Part shown: positions 1 through 7,261 of the stretch, piece by piece | How the letters are laid out: each line of letters starts with the position of its first letter | Numbering within the stretch: the first letter of the stretch is position 1 | Assembly (NCBI GenBank): GCA_003516955.1 | Contig: DPBN01000015.1 | Location: forward strand, 1 to 10,627 | Direction: 5' to 3' | Length of the DNA: 10,627 nt | Source: Armatimonadota bacterium | GTDB lineage: Bacteria; Armatimonadota; Fimbriimonadia; Fimbriimonadales; Fimbriimonadaceae | The notes under the pieces: generated by a model | The model's database searches: none | The model's input: the letters and a program-made list of their open reading frames with translations, nothing else | Told to the model about the DNA's origin: nothing | Position numbers and translations under genes: made by a program

Positions 1-71
1 AGGTTCCCCCCTCGGGGTCCGGGCCGCGGGCCGGAGCGGCGGAGCCGAGGACGACGCTCGCCCAGGAGATC

Positions 72-842
72 ATGAGGCTGACGGTGCTGTTCAGCCGCGG
101 TCGGATCGCCGAAGCCGAGCGCCTAGCCCGCAACCTGCGCCAGCGGGCGCCGCGCCATCCCGTGCCCTGCGCCGTGCTGGCCGACATCGCGCGCGCCAGG
201 GGCAACCTCGTGGAGGCGGCGAACCTGTACGCCGTGGCGTACCAGCTCGACCCCAAGAACGAGCTGTACCGAATCCGGCATGAGGAGACCGCCCGGGCCG
301 TGGCGCGGCGCCAGCATCCCGATCCCGTGGCCCAGCGTCGCGCTCAGTCGGTGGCGCCGCTCGTGGCGGCCTCGGTCGTGCTGCTGGCCTGCGTCTACCT
401 CGTCCTGGCCAAGGAGAGCCCGATTCTGGAGCATCTGCCGCCCGTCAGCACGTGGACCCTGGGCACGGCGGTGATGTCGTTCCTCAGCGGCATCGCGATC
501 GGAGCGAGCCTGCTGGTAGGAGGCTATCTCGACCGCTTCCAATCCTCGCTGACGACCACCGTGGGCCGCCTGTCGCCGAACTTGGCGCTCGCTTCGGTGG
601 CGGTGGTGAACTTCTGGCTCGCCGCGCTGTTGTACGTCGCCCTGGGCCTGTCGCAGGGGGCGTTCAACCGCTCCACGAGCCGCCTGGTGGGAGCGGTGGG
701 CGCCGCCACGCTGTTCCTGAGCCTCGCCGCGGCCGTGTCCGATCCGATCAGCGGATGGCAGGTCCTCCTGTGGGCGGGGAATCTGGTGTACGTGGGGGCG
801 GTCTGCGGGTGGATGGTCGCGGACGCCCTGGCCGACGCGTGA
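72..842 (+). CDS. TPR-containing multi-pass membrane protein, probably 5'-partial
   Basis: Function unknown. The first ~65 residues are a tetratricopeptide-type helical repeat: residues about 30-63 fit the TPR consensus well (Gly44, Ala49, Tyr53, Ala56, Pro61), and an earlier repeat ends near residue 28. The rest is hydrophobic, with about five predicted membrane helices (roughly 94-113, 129-151, 171-194, 204-223, 228-252). The TPR would sit on one face of the membrane as a protein-binding module. ATG at 72 has an AGGAG 3 nt upstream, which is short spacing. The reading frame is open back to the window edge with no other start codon. ATG72 falls inside helix A of the first TPR (about its sixth residue), so the true start is probably outside the window and the upstream codons (Pro/Gly/Ala-rich, linker-like) are likely coding. 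It lies 37 nt before hypD on the same strand and could be co-transcribed. The CDS is confident; the function is not recognised. Confidence 0.75.
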   Translation: MRLTVLFSRGRIAEAERLARNLRQRAPRHPVPCAVLADIARARGNLVEAANLYAVAYQLDPKNELYRIRHEETARAVARRQHPDPVAQRRAQSVAPLVAASVVLLACVYLVLAKESPILEHLPPVSTWTLGTAVMSFLSGIAIGASLLVGGYLDRFQSSLTTTVGRLSPNLALASVAVVNFWLAALLYVALGLSQGAFNRSTSRLVGAVGAATLFLSLAAAVSDPISGWQVLLWAGNLVYVGAVCGWMVADALADA

Positions 843-867
843 CTTCGCGTCGCCCGTCTTGTACACT

Positions 868-873
868 GGGGGT
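868..873 (+). promoter_or_regulatory. Shine-Dalgarno site of the hypD-like gene
   Basis: GGGGGT matches five of six bases of GGAGGT and lies 6 nt before the ATG at 880. This supports that ATG over an in-frame TTG at 859. The hexamer TACACT just upstream (862-867) resembles a -10 box, but no convincing -35 is seen. Confidence 0.5.
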
Positions 874-879
874 CGGAAG

Positions 880-3231
880 ATGGCACTCTCCGAACGAATC
901 GCACGCCTGAGGCAGCAATCGCTGGACGCTGTGCCGACGATCTCGGCCGAGCGCGCCGTGCTCCTCACCCGCTCGTACCGAGAGACCGAGGGCCAGAACC
1001 TCTCCCCCGCGATGCGGCACGCCCTGGCGTTCCAGAAGGTCCTGGAGGAGAAGACGATCTGGATCGGCGAGGGCGAGCTGATCGTCGGCGAGCGAGGGCC
1101 CAGACCCAAGGCGACCCCCACCTATCCCGAGGTGTGTTGCCACACCGCCGAGGACCTGGACACGCTGCACACCCGGCCGATCACCAGCTACAAGGTGCCT
1201 GAGGAGGACCGGCGCGCGCTCGTCGAGGAGGTGCTTCCCTATTGGCAGGGCCGGACGCAGCGCGAGCGGATCTTCGCCGCGATGGAGCCGGAGTGGCTCG
1301 ACGCGTTCGAGGCCGGAGTGTTCACGGAGTTCATGGAGCAACGGGCGCCCGGGCACACGGTTCTGGACGACAAGATCTACCGCCGCGGCCTGCTGGACTT
1401 CCGCGCCGAGATCGACCGCCGGCTGGAGGGGTCCTGCGAGCCGGACCAGGCCGAGGAGCTGCGGGCGATGCGCGTTTGCATCGATGCGGTGATCCGCTTC
1501 GCCGAGCGACACGCGGAGCTGGCCGAGCGGCTCGCCGAGCAGGAGCCCGACCCGGCGCGGCGCGGGGAGCTGCTGCGCATCGCGGCCAACTGCCGCAGGG
1601 TTCCCGCCCACGCCCCCCGCGACCTGTGGGAGGCGCTCCAGATGTACTGGTTCATCCACCTGGGGGTGATCACCGAGTACAACACCTGGGACTCCTTCAA
1701 CCCCGGCCGGCTGGACCAGCACCTGTGGCCGTTCTACGAGCGGGGCCTCGCCGAGGGAACCCTCACCGAGGAGCAGGCGCGCGAGCTGCTCCAGGCCTTC
1801 TGGGTCAAGTTCAACAACCAGCCCGCCCCGCCCAAAGTGGGCGTCACCGCGCAGGAGAGCGGCACCTACACCGACTTCTGCCTGATCAACGTCGGCGGGG
1901 TCAAGCCGGACGGCTCGGACGCCGTCAATCCCATGACCTACCTGATCCTGGACGTGATCGAGGAGATGAGGCTGCTCCAGCCCAGCTCCATGGTCCAGAT
2001 CAGCAAGAAGAACCCGGACCGGTACATCGACCGCGCGCTGCGCATCGTGCGGACCGGGTTCGGCCAGCCCTCGCTGTTCAACACCGACGCGATCCTGCAG
2101 GAGCTGCTGCGCCAGGGCAAGGACATCGTGGACGCCCGGTGCGGAGGGGCCAGCGGCTGCGTGGAGGCCGGGGCGTTCGGCAAGGAGGCGTACATCCTGA
2201 CCGGCTACCTGAGCCTGCCCAAGGTGCTGGAGATCGCGCTGAACGACGGCGTGGACCCGCTGACGGGCAAGCGCCTCGGCCCCAGCACCGGCGACCCGCG
2301 GTCCTTCGAGACGTTCGACGAGCTGTTCGCGGCATTCGAGACGCAGCTGAGGCACTTCGTGGACGTCAAGATTCGCGGCAACGACGCCATCGAGCGACTG
2401 TATGCCGAGCATCTGCCCGCGCCGTTCCTCTCGGTGCTGGTCGACGACTGCATCGCGAAGGGCAAGGACTACCACGCCGGGGGCGCCCGGTACAACACCA
2501 GCTACATCCAGGGGGTCGGCCTAGGGACGATCACGGACAGCCTCGCCGCCATCCGGTGCCACGTCTACCAAAAGCGGACGCTGAGCATGGGAGAGCTTCT
2601 GCAAGCGCTGGCCACCGACTTCGAGGACAACGAGCGGCTCCGGCTCCTGCTGGTCAACCGTTCGCCCAAGTACGGCAACGACGACGAGGAGGCGGACGAG
2701 TTGATGCGGCGGGTGTTCGAGGCTGCGTTCCGTTGCATCGACGGCAGGCCGAACCAGCGAGGCGGTCGCTACGGGCTGGACCTGCTCCCGACCACGAGCC
2801 ACGTGTACTTCGGCAAGAAGATGGGGGCGTCGGCGGACGGACGCAAGGCGCACACGCCGCTCTCCGAGGGCGTCTCGCCGGTCCAGGGCGCCGACCGCAA
2901 GGGTCCGACGGCGGTGATCCGCTCCGTGGCCAAGATCGACCACGTGCGCACCGGAGGCACCCTCCTGAACCAGAAGTTCACCCCGGACCTGCTGCGCAAC
3001 GACGAGGGGATCGCCAAGCTCCGCCAGCTGGTGCGCACCTATTTCAGCCTGGACGGCCACCACATCCAGTTCAACGTGGTCAGCGCGGACACCCTGCGCG
3101 CCGCGCAGAAGGATCCGGAGTCGTACCGCGGCCTGATCGTGCGCGTCGCCGGCTACAGCGACTACTTCCACGACATCGGTCCGGAGCTGCAGGAGGAGAT
3201 CATCCGCCGGACCGAGCAGGTCGGCTTCTGA
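880..3231 (+). CDS. hypD: Glycyl-radical dehydratase, trans-4-hydroxy-L-proline dehydratase type (HypD-like)
   Basis: Cytoplasmic glycyl radical enzyme, 783 aa from this ATG, a full family length. A PFL-like barrel domain occupies most of the chain and the C-terminal glycyl radical domain ends it. The thiyl-radical Cys427 and base Glu429 sit in GASGCVEAG. The radical Gly758 is in RVAGYSDYF, 25 residues from the C-terminus. A single Cys followed by Val-Glu excludes pyruvate formate-lyase, which has a Cys-Cys pair. The segments PTYPEVCCHT, FTEFMEQRAPGHTV, VKFNNQPAPPKVG, KGKDYHAGGARYN and LDGHHIQFNV match clostridial HypD as I recall it. Counted from the alternative TTG at 859, the key residues fall at Cys434 and Gly765, the numbers known for the C. 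difficile enzyme. Asp271, Phe333, Tyr443 and Thr638 also correspond to remembered pocket positions. HypD dehydrates trans-4-hydroxy-L-proline to pyrroline-5-carboxylate, which ProC reduces to proline. The required radical-SAM activase is not in the window. A related hydroxyproline-type glycyl radical enzyme with another stereoisomer as substrate is the main alternative. The gene ends 22 nt from convergent atpG. Confidence 0.9.
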   Translation: MALSERIARLRQQSLDAVPTISAERAVLLTRSYRETEGQNLSPAMRHALAFQKVLEEKTIWIGEGELIVGERGPRPKATPTYPEVCCHTAEDLDTLHTRPITSYKVPEEDRRALVEEVLPYWQGRTQRERIFAAMEPEWLDAFEAGVFTEFMEQRAPGHTVLDDKIYRRGLLDFRAEIDRRLEGSCEPDQAEELRAMRVCIDAVIRFAERHAELAERLAEQEPDPARRGELLRIAANCRRVPAHAPRDLWEALQMYWFIHLGVITEYNTWDSFNPGRLDQHLWPFYERGLAEGTLTEEQARELLQAFWVKFNNQPAPPKVGVTAQESGTYTDFCLINVGGVKPDGSDAVNPMTYLILDVIEEMRLLQPSSMVQISKKNPDRYIDRALRIVRTGFGQPSLFNTDAILQELLRQGKDIVDARCGGASGCVEAGAFGKEAYILTGYLSLPKVLEIALNDGVDPLTGKRLGPSTGDPRSFETFDELFAAFETQLRHFVDVKIRGNDAIERLYAEHLPAPFLSVLVDDCIAKGKDYHAGGARYNTSYIQGVGLGTITDSLAAIRCHVYQKRTLSMGELLQALATDFEDNERLRLLLVNRSPKYGNDDEEADELMRRVFEAAFRCIDGRPNQRGGRYGLDLLPTTSHVYFGKKMGASADGRKAHTPLSEGVSPVQGADRKGPTAVIRSVAKIDHVRTGGTLLNQKFTPDLLRNDEGIAKLRQLVRTYFSLDGHHIQFNVVSADTLRAAQKDPESYRGLIVRVAGYSDYFHDIGPELQEEIIRRTEQVGF

Positions 3232-3246
3232 AGGGCGGGCTTGGGA

Positions 3247-3279
3247 GCGGGGCCTAGGCCTTGAGCGCCTCGGCCCCGC
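3247..3279. terminator. Terminator-like inverted repeat between convergent hypD and atpG
   Basis: A perfect 8-bp inverted repeat, GCGGGGCC (3247-3254) and GGCCCCGC (3272-3279), has a 17-nt loop. The repeat spans the atpG stop codon and its last codons. The 5' arm overlaps a 10-bp palindrome, GGCCTAGGCC (3251-3260). There is no T-tract on either side, so it is not a textbook intrinsic terminator. It is the only structure in the 22-nt convergent gap that could stop transcripts from either side. In GC-rich DNA such stems also arise by chance. Confidence 0.3.
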
Positions 3280-4114
3280 CGACCACCTCGAGGATCTCCT
3301 TGGTGATGCCGGCCTGCCTCTCGCGGTTGGCCTTCAGCGTCAGCGTCTGGATCATCTTGCCGGCGTTGTCGGTGGCGCTGGTCATCGCGCTCATGCGCGC
3401 GCCGTGTTCGCTGGCGGTCGCCTCGAGCAGCGCCTGCCACACCAGCGAGAGGAAGTAGCGCGGCAACAGCGTGTCCAAGAGGGTGGCCGCGTCGGGCTCG
3501 AACGCGAACTCGATCGCCGCCGAGTCCGCGGCCTGCTCGGGAGGCTCGATCGGCAGCAGCTGCACCACCTGGGGCACCTGACGGATCGCGGAGAAGAACT
3601 TGCTGTAGCAGACGAAGATCGCGTCCGTCTCGCCCTCCTCGAACATCCTGCGGGCGATCTGGGCGATCTCGACGGCGTCGGCGATCCGCGCCCCGGAGGT
3701 GGGGAGCGTGTGGGAGTGGACGATGTCGTAGCCGCGCTTGGCGAAGAACTGCGTGCCCTTCTTGCCGACCGTGATGAGAGTCGGCTCGCCTTCCTGCTGG
3801 GCCAAGAACTCCGAAGCCCGGCGGAGGAGGTTCGTGTTGTAGGACCCGCAGAGTCCGCGCTCGGCGGTGATCAGGATCAGCGTGTACCTCCCGATCTTTT
3901 CCGGGCGCTGGAGGAGAGGATGCGGGGGCAACTCCCCGCCGGCCGCCAGCGACTGCATGAAGCCCCGGAGCTTCTCGCTGTAGGGCCGAGCCTGCAGCAC
4001 CCGGTCGGTGGCTCTCTTGAGGCGCGCCGCGGCGACCAGCTTCATCGCTCGGGTGATCTGCTGGATGTTCTTCGCGGTGCGGATGCGCGACCGGATCTGC
4101 TTCAGCGTCGCCAT
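3254..4114 (-). CDS. atpG: ATP synthase F1 subunit gamma
   Basis: Central rotor shaft of F1, 286 aa, the usual length. The N-terminal helix (MATLKQIRSRIRTAKNIQQI, then TRAMKLVAAARL) and the C-terminal helix (SEHGARMSAMTSATDNAGKM, then a stretch ending KEILEVVGGAEAL) are the two family signatures. These form the coiled coil that turns inside alpha3beta3. The middle, with GLCGSYNTNLLRR, is the Rossmann-like domain. ATG at 4114 follows the atpA stop by 15 nt, with a weak GGTGA about 5 nt upstream. It is the last gene of the operon here: atpD and atpC do not follow, and the next gene is convergent. The family assignment is certain. Confidence 0.98.
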   Translation of the reverse strand: MATLKQIRSRIRTAKNIQQITRAMKLVAAARLKRATDRVLQARPYSEKLRGFMQSLAAGGELPPHPLLQRPEKIGRYTLILITAERGLCGSYNTNLLRRASEFLAQQEGEPTLITVGKKGTQFFAKRGYDIVHSHTLPTSGARIADAVEIAQIARRMFEEGETDAIFVCYSKFFSAIRQVPQVVQLLPIEPPEQAADSAAIEFAFEPDAATLLDTLLPRYFLSLVWQALLEATASEHGARMSAMTSATDNAGKMIQTLTLKANRERQAGITKEILEVVGGAEALKA

Positions 4115-4129
4115 GGGATCACCGAATCG

Positions 4130-5662
4130 TCAGAGGCCCTTGCGGAACGCGTCGAGCGCCTCGGCGCAGGCCTTCCGAAGCTTCTCCTCGTTCTCCTTCG
4201 AGAGCTCCTTGGTCCTCTTCATGCCCTCGATCACGTCGGGGTACGCGGAGTGCACGTGCTGGAGCAGCTCCTTCTCGTAACCGGCCACCTGCTCGTTGGA
4301 GAGCTCGTCGAGGAAGCCGTTCGTGCCCGCGAACACGGCGATCACGGTGTCGATCGCGTCGTACGGCGTGGCGAGGTCCTGCTTGAGCAGCTCGGTGAGC
4401 CGCTGGCCGCGGATCAGCTGCATCTGCGTCGCCCGGTCTAGGTCGCTGGCGAACTGGCTGAACGCCTGCACGTCGCGGAACTGCGCCATCTCGATCTTGA
4501 GCCGCCCGGCGACGGACTTCATCGCCTTGATCTGCGCGTTGCCTCCGACGCGGCTGACCGAGATGCCGACGTTGATGGCCGGCCGGATGCCCGCGAAGAA
4601 CAGGTCCGGCTCCAGGTAGATCTGCCCGTCGGTGATCGAGATCACGTTGGTGGGGATGTAGGCGGACACGTCCCCCTGCTGGGTCTCGATGATCGGGAGG
4701 GCCGTGAGCGAGCCGCCGCCCTTCTCGTCCGACAGCTTGGCCGCGCGCTCCAGCAGGCGGCTGTGCAGGTAGAACACGTCGCCCGGGTAGGCCTCGCGGC
4801 CCGGCGGGCGGCGCAGGAGCAGCGACAGGGCGCGGTAGGCCTGCGCGTGCTTGGAGAGGTCGTCGTACACCGCCAGGGCGTGCATGCCGTTGTCGCGGAA
4901 GTACTCGCCGATCGCGCACCCGGCGAAGGGCGCCAGGTACTGCATGGCGTTCGAGTCGGCCGCGCTGGCCACCACGACGGTCGTGTACTCCATCGCGCCG
5001 TAGCGCTCGAGCATGTCGACCACCCGAGCCACGTTGGCCATCTTCTGTCCGACGGCCACGTAGATGCAGTACACCGGGCTCTCGCCGGGCTGGTGCGTGT
5101 ACTTCTGGTTGAGGATCGTGTCCACGCAGATGGCGGTCTTGCCGGTCTGGCGGTCGCCGATCACCAGCTCGCGCTGGCCGCGGCCGATGGGGATCATCGC
5201 GTCCACGGCTTTGATTCCAGTCTGCAGGGGCTCCTTCACCGGCTGGCGCTCCACGACGCCCGGCGCGACCGTCTCGAGCCTGCGGAAGTCGGACGCCGCG
5301 ATCGGACCCTTGCCGTCGATCGGCTGGCCCAGCGCGTTCACGACGCGACCGAGCATGGCCTTGCCGACCGGGATCTGGATGATGCGCCCGGTCTCGCGGA
5401 CGGGGTCGCCCTCCTTGATGGACGTGTCGTCGCCGATGATGACGGCGCCGATGCTGTCCTCCTCGAGGTTCAGAGCGAGGCCCATGACGCCCCCGGGGAA
5501 CTCCAGGAGCTCGCCCATCTGGCAGTCGGGGAGGCCGTACACGCGGGCGATGCCGTCGCCGACCTGCAGGACGGTTCCCTCGTGGCCGATCTCCGGCCCG
5601 CGCTCGAAGCTCTGGAGCTCCTGCTCGAGAATGGCGGTGATTTCTTCAGGACGAATGGGCAT
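4130..5662 (-). CDS. atpA: ATP synthase F1 subunit alpha
   Basis: Non-catalytic nucleotide-binding subunit of the F1 hexamer, 510 aa, normal length. The N-terminal beta-barrel (about 25-95) is followed by the nucleotide-binding domain with Walker A GDRQTGKT at 169-176. The Walker B region is [17 protein letters not shown] near 261-277. The signature [17 protein letters not shown] near 361-377 carries the arginine finger Arg371 that reaches the beta catalytic site. The C-terminal helical domain is intact. All hallmark residues are present, so the subunit should be functional. It starts 7 nt after the atpH stop with only a weak, distant AGGT upstream, which suggests translational coupling. Confidence 0.99.
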   Translation of the reverse strand: MPIRPEEITAILEQELQSFERGPEIGHEGTVLQVGDGIARVYGLPDCQMGELLEFPGGVMGLALNLEEDSIGAVIIGDDTSIKEGDPVRETGRIIQIPVGKAMLGRVVNALGQPIDGKGPIAASDFRRLETVAPGVVERQPVKEPLQTGIKAVDAMIPIGRGQRELVIGDRQTGKTAICVDTILNQKYTHQPGESPVYCIYVAVGQKMANVARVVDMLERYGAMEYTTVVVASAADSNAMQYLAPFAGCAIGEYFRDNGMHALAVYDDLSKHAQAYRALSLLLRRPPGREAYPGDVFYLHSRLLERAAKLSDEKGGGSLTALPIIETQQGDVSAYIPTNVISITDGQIYLEPDLFFAGIRPAINVGISVSRVGGNAQIKAMKSVAGRLKIEMAQFRDVQAFSQFASDLDRATQMQLIRGQRLTELLKQDLATPYDAIDTVIAVFAGTNGFLDELSNEQVAGYEKELLQHVHSAYPDVIEGMKRTKELSKENEEKLRKACAEALDAFRKGL

Positions 5663-5669
5663 GGTGGGT

Positions 5670-6221
5670 TCAGACCTGTCTCAAAACGTCGTACTCGAGA
5701 ATGCGGCGCAACCTCTGGAGAGACCCGCGGACGCTGCCGTCGAAGACCGTGTTGTCGATCGCCACGCGCACCCCGCCGAGGAGCGACGGGTCCACCGCGA
5801 AGCTGGGCTCGATCCGCTTGCCGACGCGCCGCTCGAGGCTGCGCACCAGCGCGTCGCGCTCCTGCGCCCCGAGCTCCTCCGCCGAGGCCACCTGCGCGAA
5901 AACGACCCGCTCGCTCTCCCGCCGCAGGGTTCGGAACTCCTCCGCCACCTGCGGCAGCTCGGCCTGCCTGCCCTTGCGCAGCATCAGGCCCAACAGCGCG
6001 AAGGTCAGCGGATGGGCCTGACCCTGCAGCCGGGTGGACAGCAGGCGGACCTTGGCGTCGCGCCCGAGCTTGGGCGTCAGGAGGAAGTCGCGGAAGGCGC
6101 CGGGGTGCTCGAAGAGCTCCGCCAGCGCGCCCAAGTCCGCCTCGACCGCCTGCACGGCGCCCACCTTCTGGGCCGCGGAAAACGCGGCGCGGGCGTAGCG
6201 CTTGGCGATGCGGGCGTCCAT
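5670..6221 (-). CDS. atpH: ATP synthase F1 subunit delta (OSCP homologue)
   Basis: Peripheral-stalk cap joining the b subunits to the top of F1, 183 aa, usual length. The N-terminal helical domain opens with [20 protein letters not shown], the family signature (the Y-A-x-A-x-F pattern). The C-terminal part ends in [20 protein letters not shown] and a short basic helix, also typical. It starts 1 nt after the atpF stop (TGA-C-ATG), so it is very probably translated by coupling with atpF. Nothing is unusual apart from ordinary sequence divergence, which is common in this subunit. Confidence 0.96.
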   Translation of the reverse strand: MDARIAKRYARAAFSAAQKVGAVQAVEADLGALAELFEHPGAFRDFLLTPKLGRDAKVRLLSTRLQGQAHPLTFALLGLMLRKGRQAELPQVAEEFRTLRRESERVVFAQVASAEELGAQERDALVRSLERRVGKRIEPSFAVDPSLLGGVRVAIDNTVFDGSVRGSLQRLRRILEYDVLRQV

Positions 6222-6222
6222 G

Positions 6223-6867
6223 TCAGCCTGCGGCCTCCACCTTCTCGATGAACTCGCTCACGAGCTTGCGGTTCTGCTCGCTGTCGAAGTTGGCGCCGAC
6301 GACCTTCTCGGCCGCGGCGAGCGACAGGTCGACCACCCGCAGCTGCAGCTCGGCCAGCACCTTCTGCCGCTCGCGCTCGATGTCCTCTCGGGCGCGGGCC
6401 AGCAGCTCTTCGGCCCTCTCGGCGGCCTCGGCCATCAGCTGGGTCCGCATCTGCTGGGCCTCGCGGATCTGCTGCTGGATCTGGGCGCGCGCGTCGGCCT
6501 CCGTCTGCGCGATCCTCTCCTCGTACTCCGACCGCAGCCGGGCCATCTCGCTCCGAAGCTCCTCGGCCTCGCTGAACGTCCTCTCCAGCTGCGTGTTGCG
6601 CTCCTGGATGGCCGCCTCCAACGGGGCGATGTAGAAGAACCGGATGATCGGAAACAGGATCAGGAACACGCCGATGGTGGCCGCGGTGATGCCGAGGTCC
6701 AGCGGGATCCCCTGCTTCTCCAGCGTGTGCTGGAACGAGAGCCAAGGAATCTCGGCCGCGTGCAGCGACAGGTAGTAGCCGCCCGCCATCAGCACCAGGC
6801 CGACGACCGTCCGAAGAACGGCGGCGGCTGGCGATCCGTTTCGTGCGCTAGGGTTCGGCGTGCTCAT
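6223..6867 (-). CDS. atpF: ATP synthase Fo subunit b with an extra N-terminal hydrophobic helix
   Basis: Peripheral stalk subunit, 214 aa, about 45-55 longer than the common ~160 aa. The canonical membrane helix is at about 58-82 (ends FPIIRFFYI). It is followed by APLEAAIQERNTQLERTF and a long charged coiled coil to ~170, then a delta-binding C-terminus (VVDLSLAAAEKVVGANF). The excess length is an N-terminal extension with a second hydrophobic helix at about 16-36 (VLRTVVGLVLMAGGYYLSL) and a 20-residue linker. Only two basic residues (Arg9, Arg19) precede or enter it and no cleavage motif is obvious, so a membrane anchor is favoured over a cleaved signal. ATG at 6867 has no strong Shine-Dalgarno site. 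Only one b-type gene is present, so a b2 homodimer is expected. Confidence 0.95.
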   Translation of the reverse strand: MSTPNPSARNGSPAAAVLRTVVGLVLMAGGYYLSLHAAEIPWLSFQHTLEKQGIPLDLGITAATIGVFLILFPIIRFFYIAPLEAAIQERNTQLERTFSEAEELRSEMARLRSEYEERIAQTEADARAQIQQQIREAQQMRTQLMAEAAERAEELLARAREDIERERQKVLAELQLRVVDLSLAAAEKVVGANFDSEQNRKLVSEFIEKVEAAG

Positions 6868-6875
6868 GGGTTGCG

Positions 6876-6912
6876 CCCTTCGAGAAAGGAGGGACGGGAC
6901 GCCGGCGAAGGG
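6876..6912 (-). promoter_or_regulatory. Possible hairpin over the atpF ribosome binding site
   Basis: CCCTTCG and CGAAGGG (6876-6882 and 6906-6912) form a 7-bp inverted repeat with a 23-nt loop in the 79-nt gap between atpE and atpF. On the transcript, the downstream arm contains GAAGGG, the only purine-rich element near the atpF start. Folding would lower atpF translation, in keeping with the low b to c ratio in the complex. A chance match is possible. Confidence 0.3.
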
Positions 6913-6946
6913 AGACCCCCCGACGGCACCCCGGCCCCGATCCGAG

Positions 6947-7192
6947 CTACTGGCCGGCAGGCGCGCTCTGCGCCGCGGGCGCCGCCGGGGCCTGCGTCTT
7001 CAGGTTGCCCGCGCCGACGAACACGGTGAGCAGGAACACCAGCTCGACGAAGGCCAGCGCGATCAGCATGGCGACCTGCAGCTTGCTGATCGCCTCCGGC
7101 TGGCGGGACATGGCCTGCAGGGCCGAATAACCGATCAGGCCCAGGCCGATGGCGACTCCGAGCGCGGCGATACCAAGACCGATGACGTCCAT
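6947..7192 (-). CDS. atpE: ATP synthase Fo subunit c (rotor ring)
   Basis: Proteolipid that forms the rotating ring, 81 aa. It is a two-helix hairpin: a glycine-rich first helix (about 3-28), the polar loop RQPE (30-33) that binds gamma and epsilon, and a second helix (about 38-63) carrying the ion-binding Glu50 in ALAFVELVFLL. Na+ rings have Gln in helix 1 and Ser/Thr and Tyr after the Glu; here those positions are Leu17, Leu51, Val52 and Leu55, so H+ coupling is inferred. The last ~18 residues form an Ala/Pro/Gln tail, which is unusual because most c subunits stop soon after helix 2. A strong Shine-Dalgarno site precedes the gene. Confidence 0.97.
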   Translation of the reverse strand: MDVIGLGIAALGVAIGLGLIGYSALQAMSRQPEAISKLQVAMLIALAFVELVFLLTVFVGAGNLKTQAPAAPAAQSAPAGQ

Positions 7193-7204
7193 TTGTTTCT
7201 GCTT

Positions 7205-7211
7205 CTCCTCC
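7205..7211 (-). promoter_or_regulatory. Strong Shine-Dalgarno site of atpE
   Basis: GGAGGAG lies 12 nt upstream of the atpE ATG, with a further GAAG closer in. It is the clearest ribosome-binding site in the operon, in line with the need for many c subunits per complex. Confidence 0.6.
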
Positions 7212-7261
7212 GATGCGATGCTTTCGATCGTTGCGAACCGAATCCTTCTGAAAACCGCGGG

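Noticed and set aside
859..879. TTG at 859 as the start of the hypD-like gene
   Set aside because: The ATG at 880 has a GGGGGT site at 6-nt spacing. The TTG has no ribosome-binding site. The agreement of TTG-based numbering with C. difficile Cys434 and Gly765 is noted but can be coincidence.
2128..2200. Pyruvate formate-lyase identity for the glycyl-radical enzyme
   Set aside because: Pyruvate formate-lyase has two adjacent active-site cysteines. Here there is one Cys in GCVE, as in dehydratases and lyases of the HypD/CutC/glycerol dehydratase type, and the flanks fit HypD best.
1242..3257. 671-codon plus-strand frame inside hypD and minus-strand frames across 748-2475
   Set aside because: Out-of-frame shadows of the glycyl-radical enzyme gene; their composition is Arg/Pro/Gly-rich with no recognisable domain.
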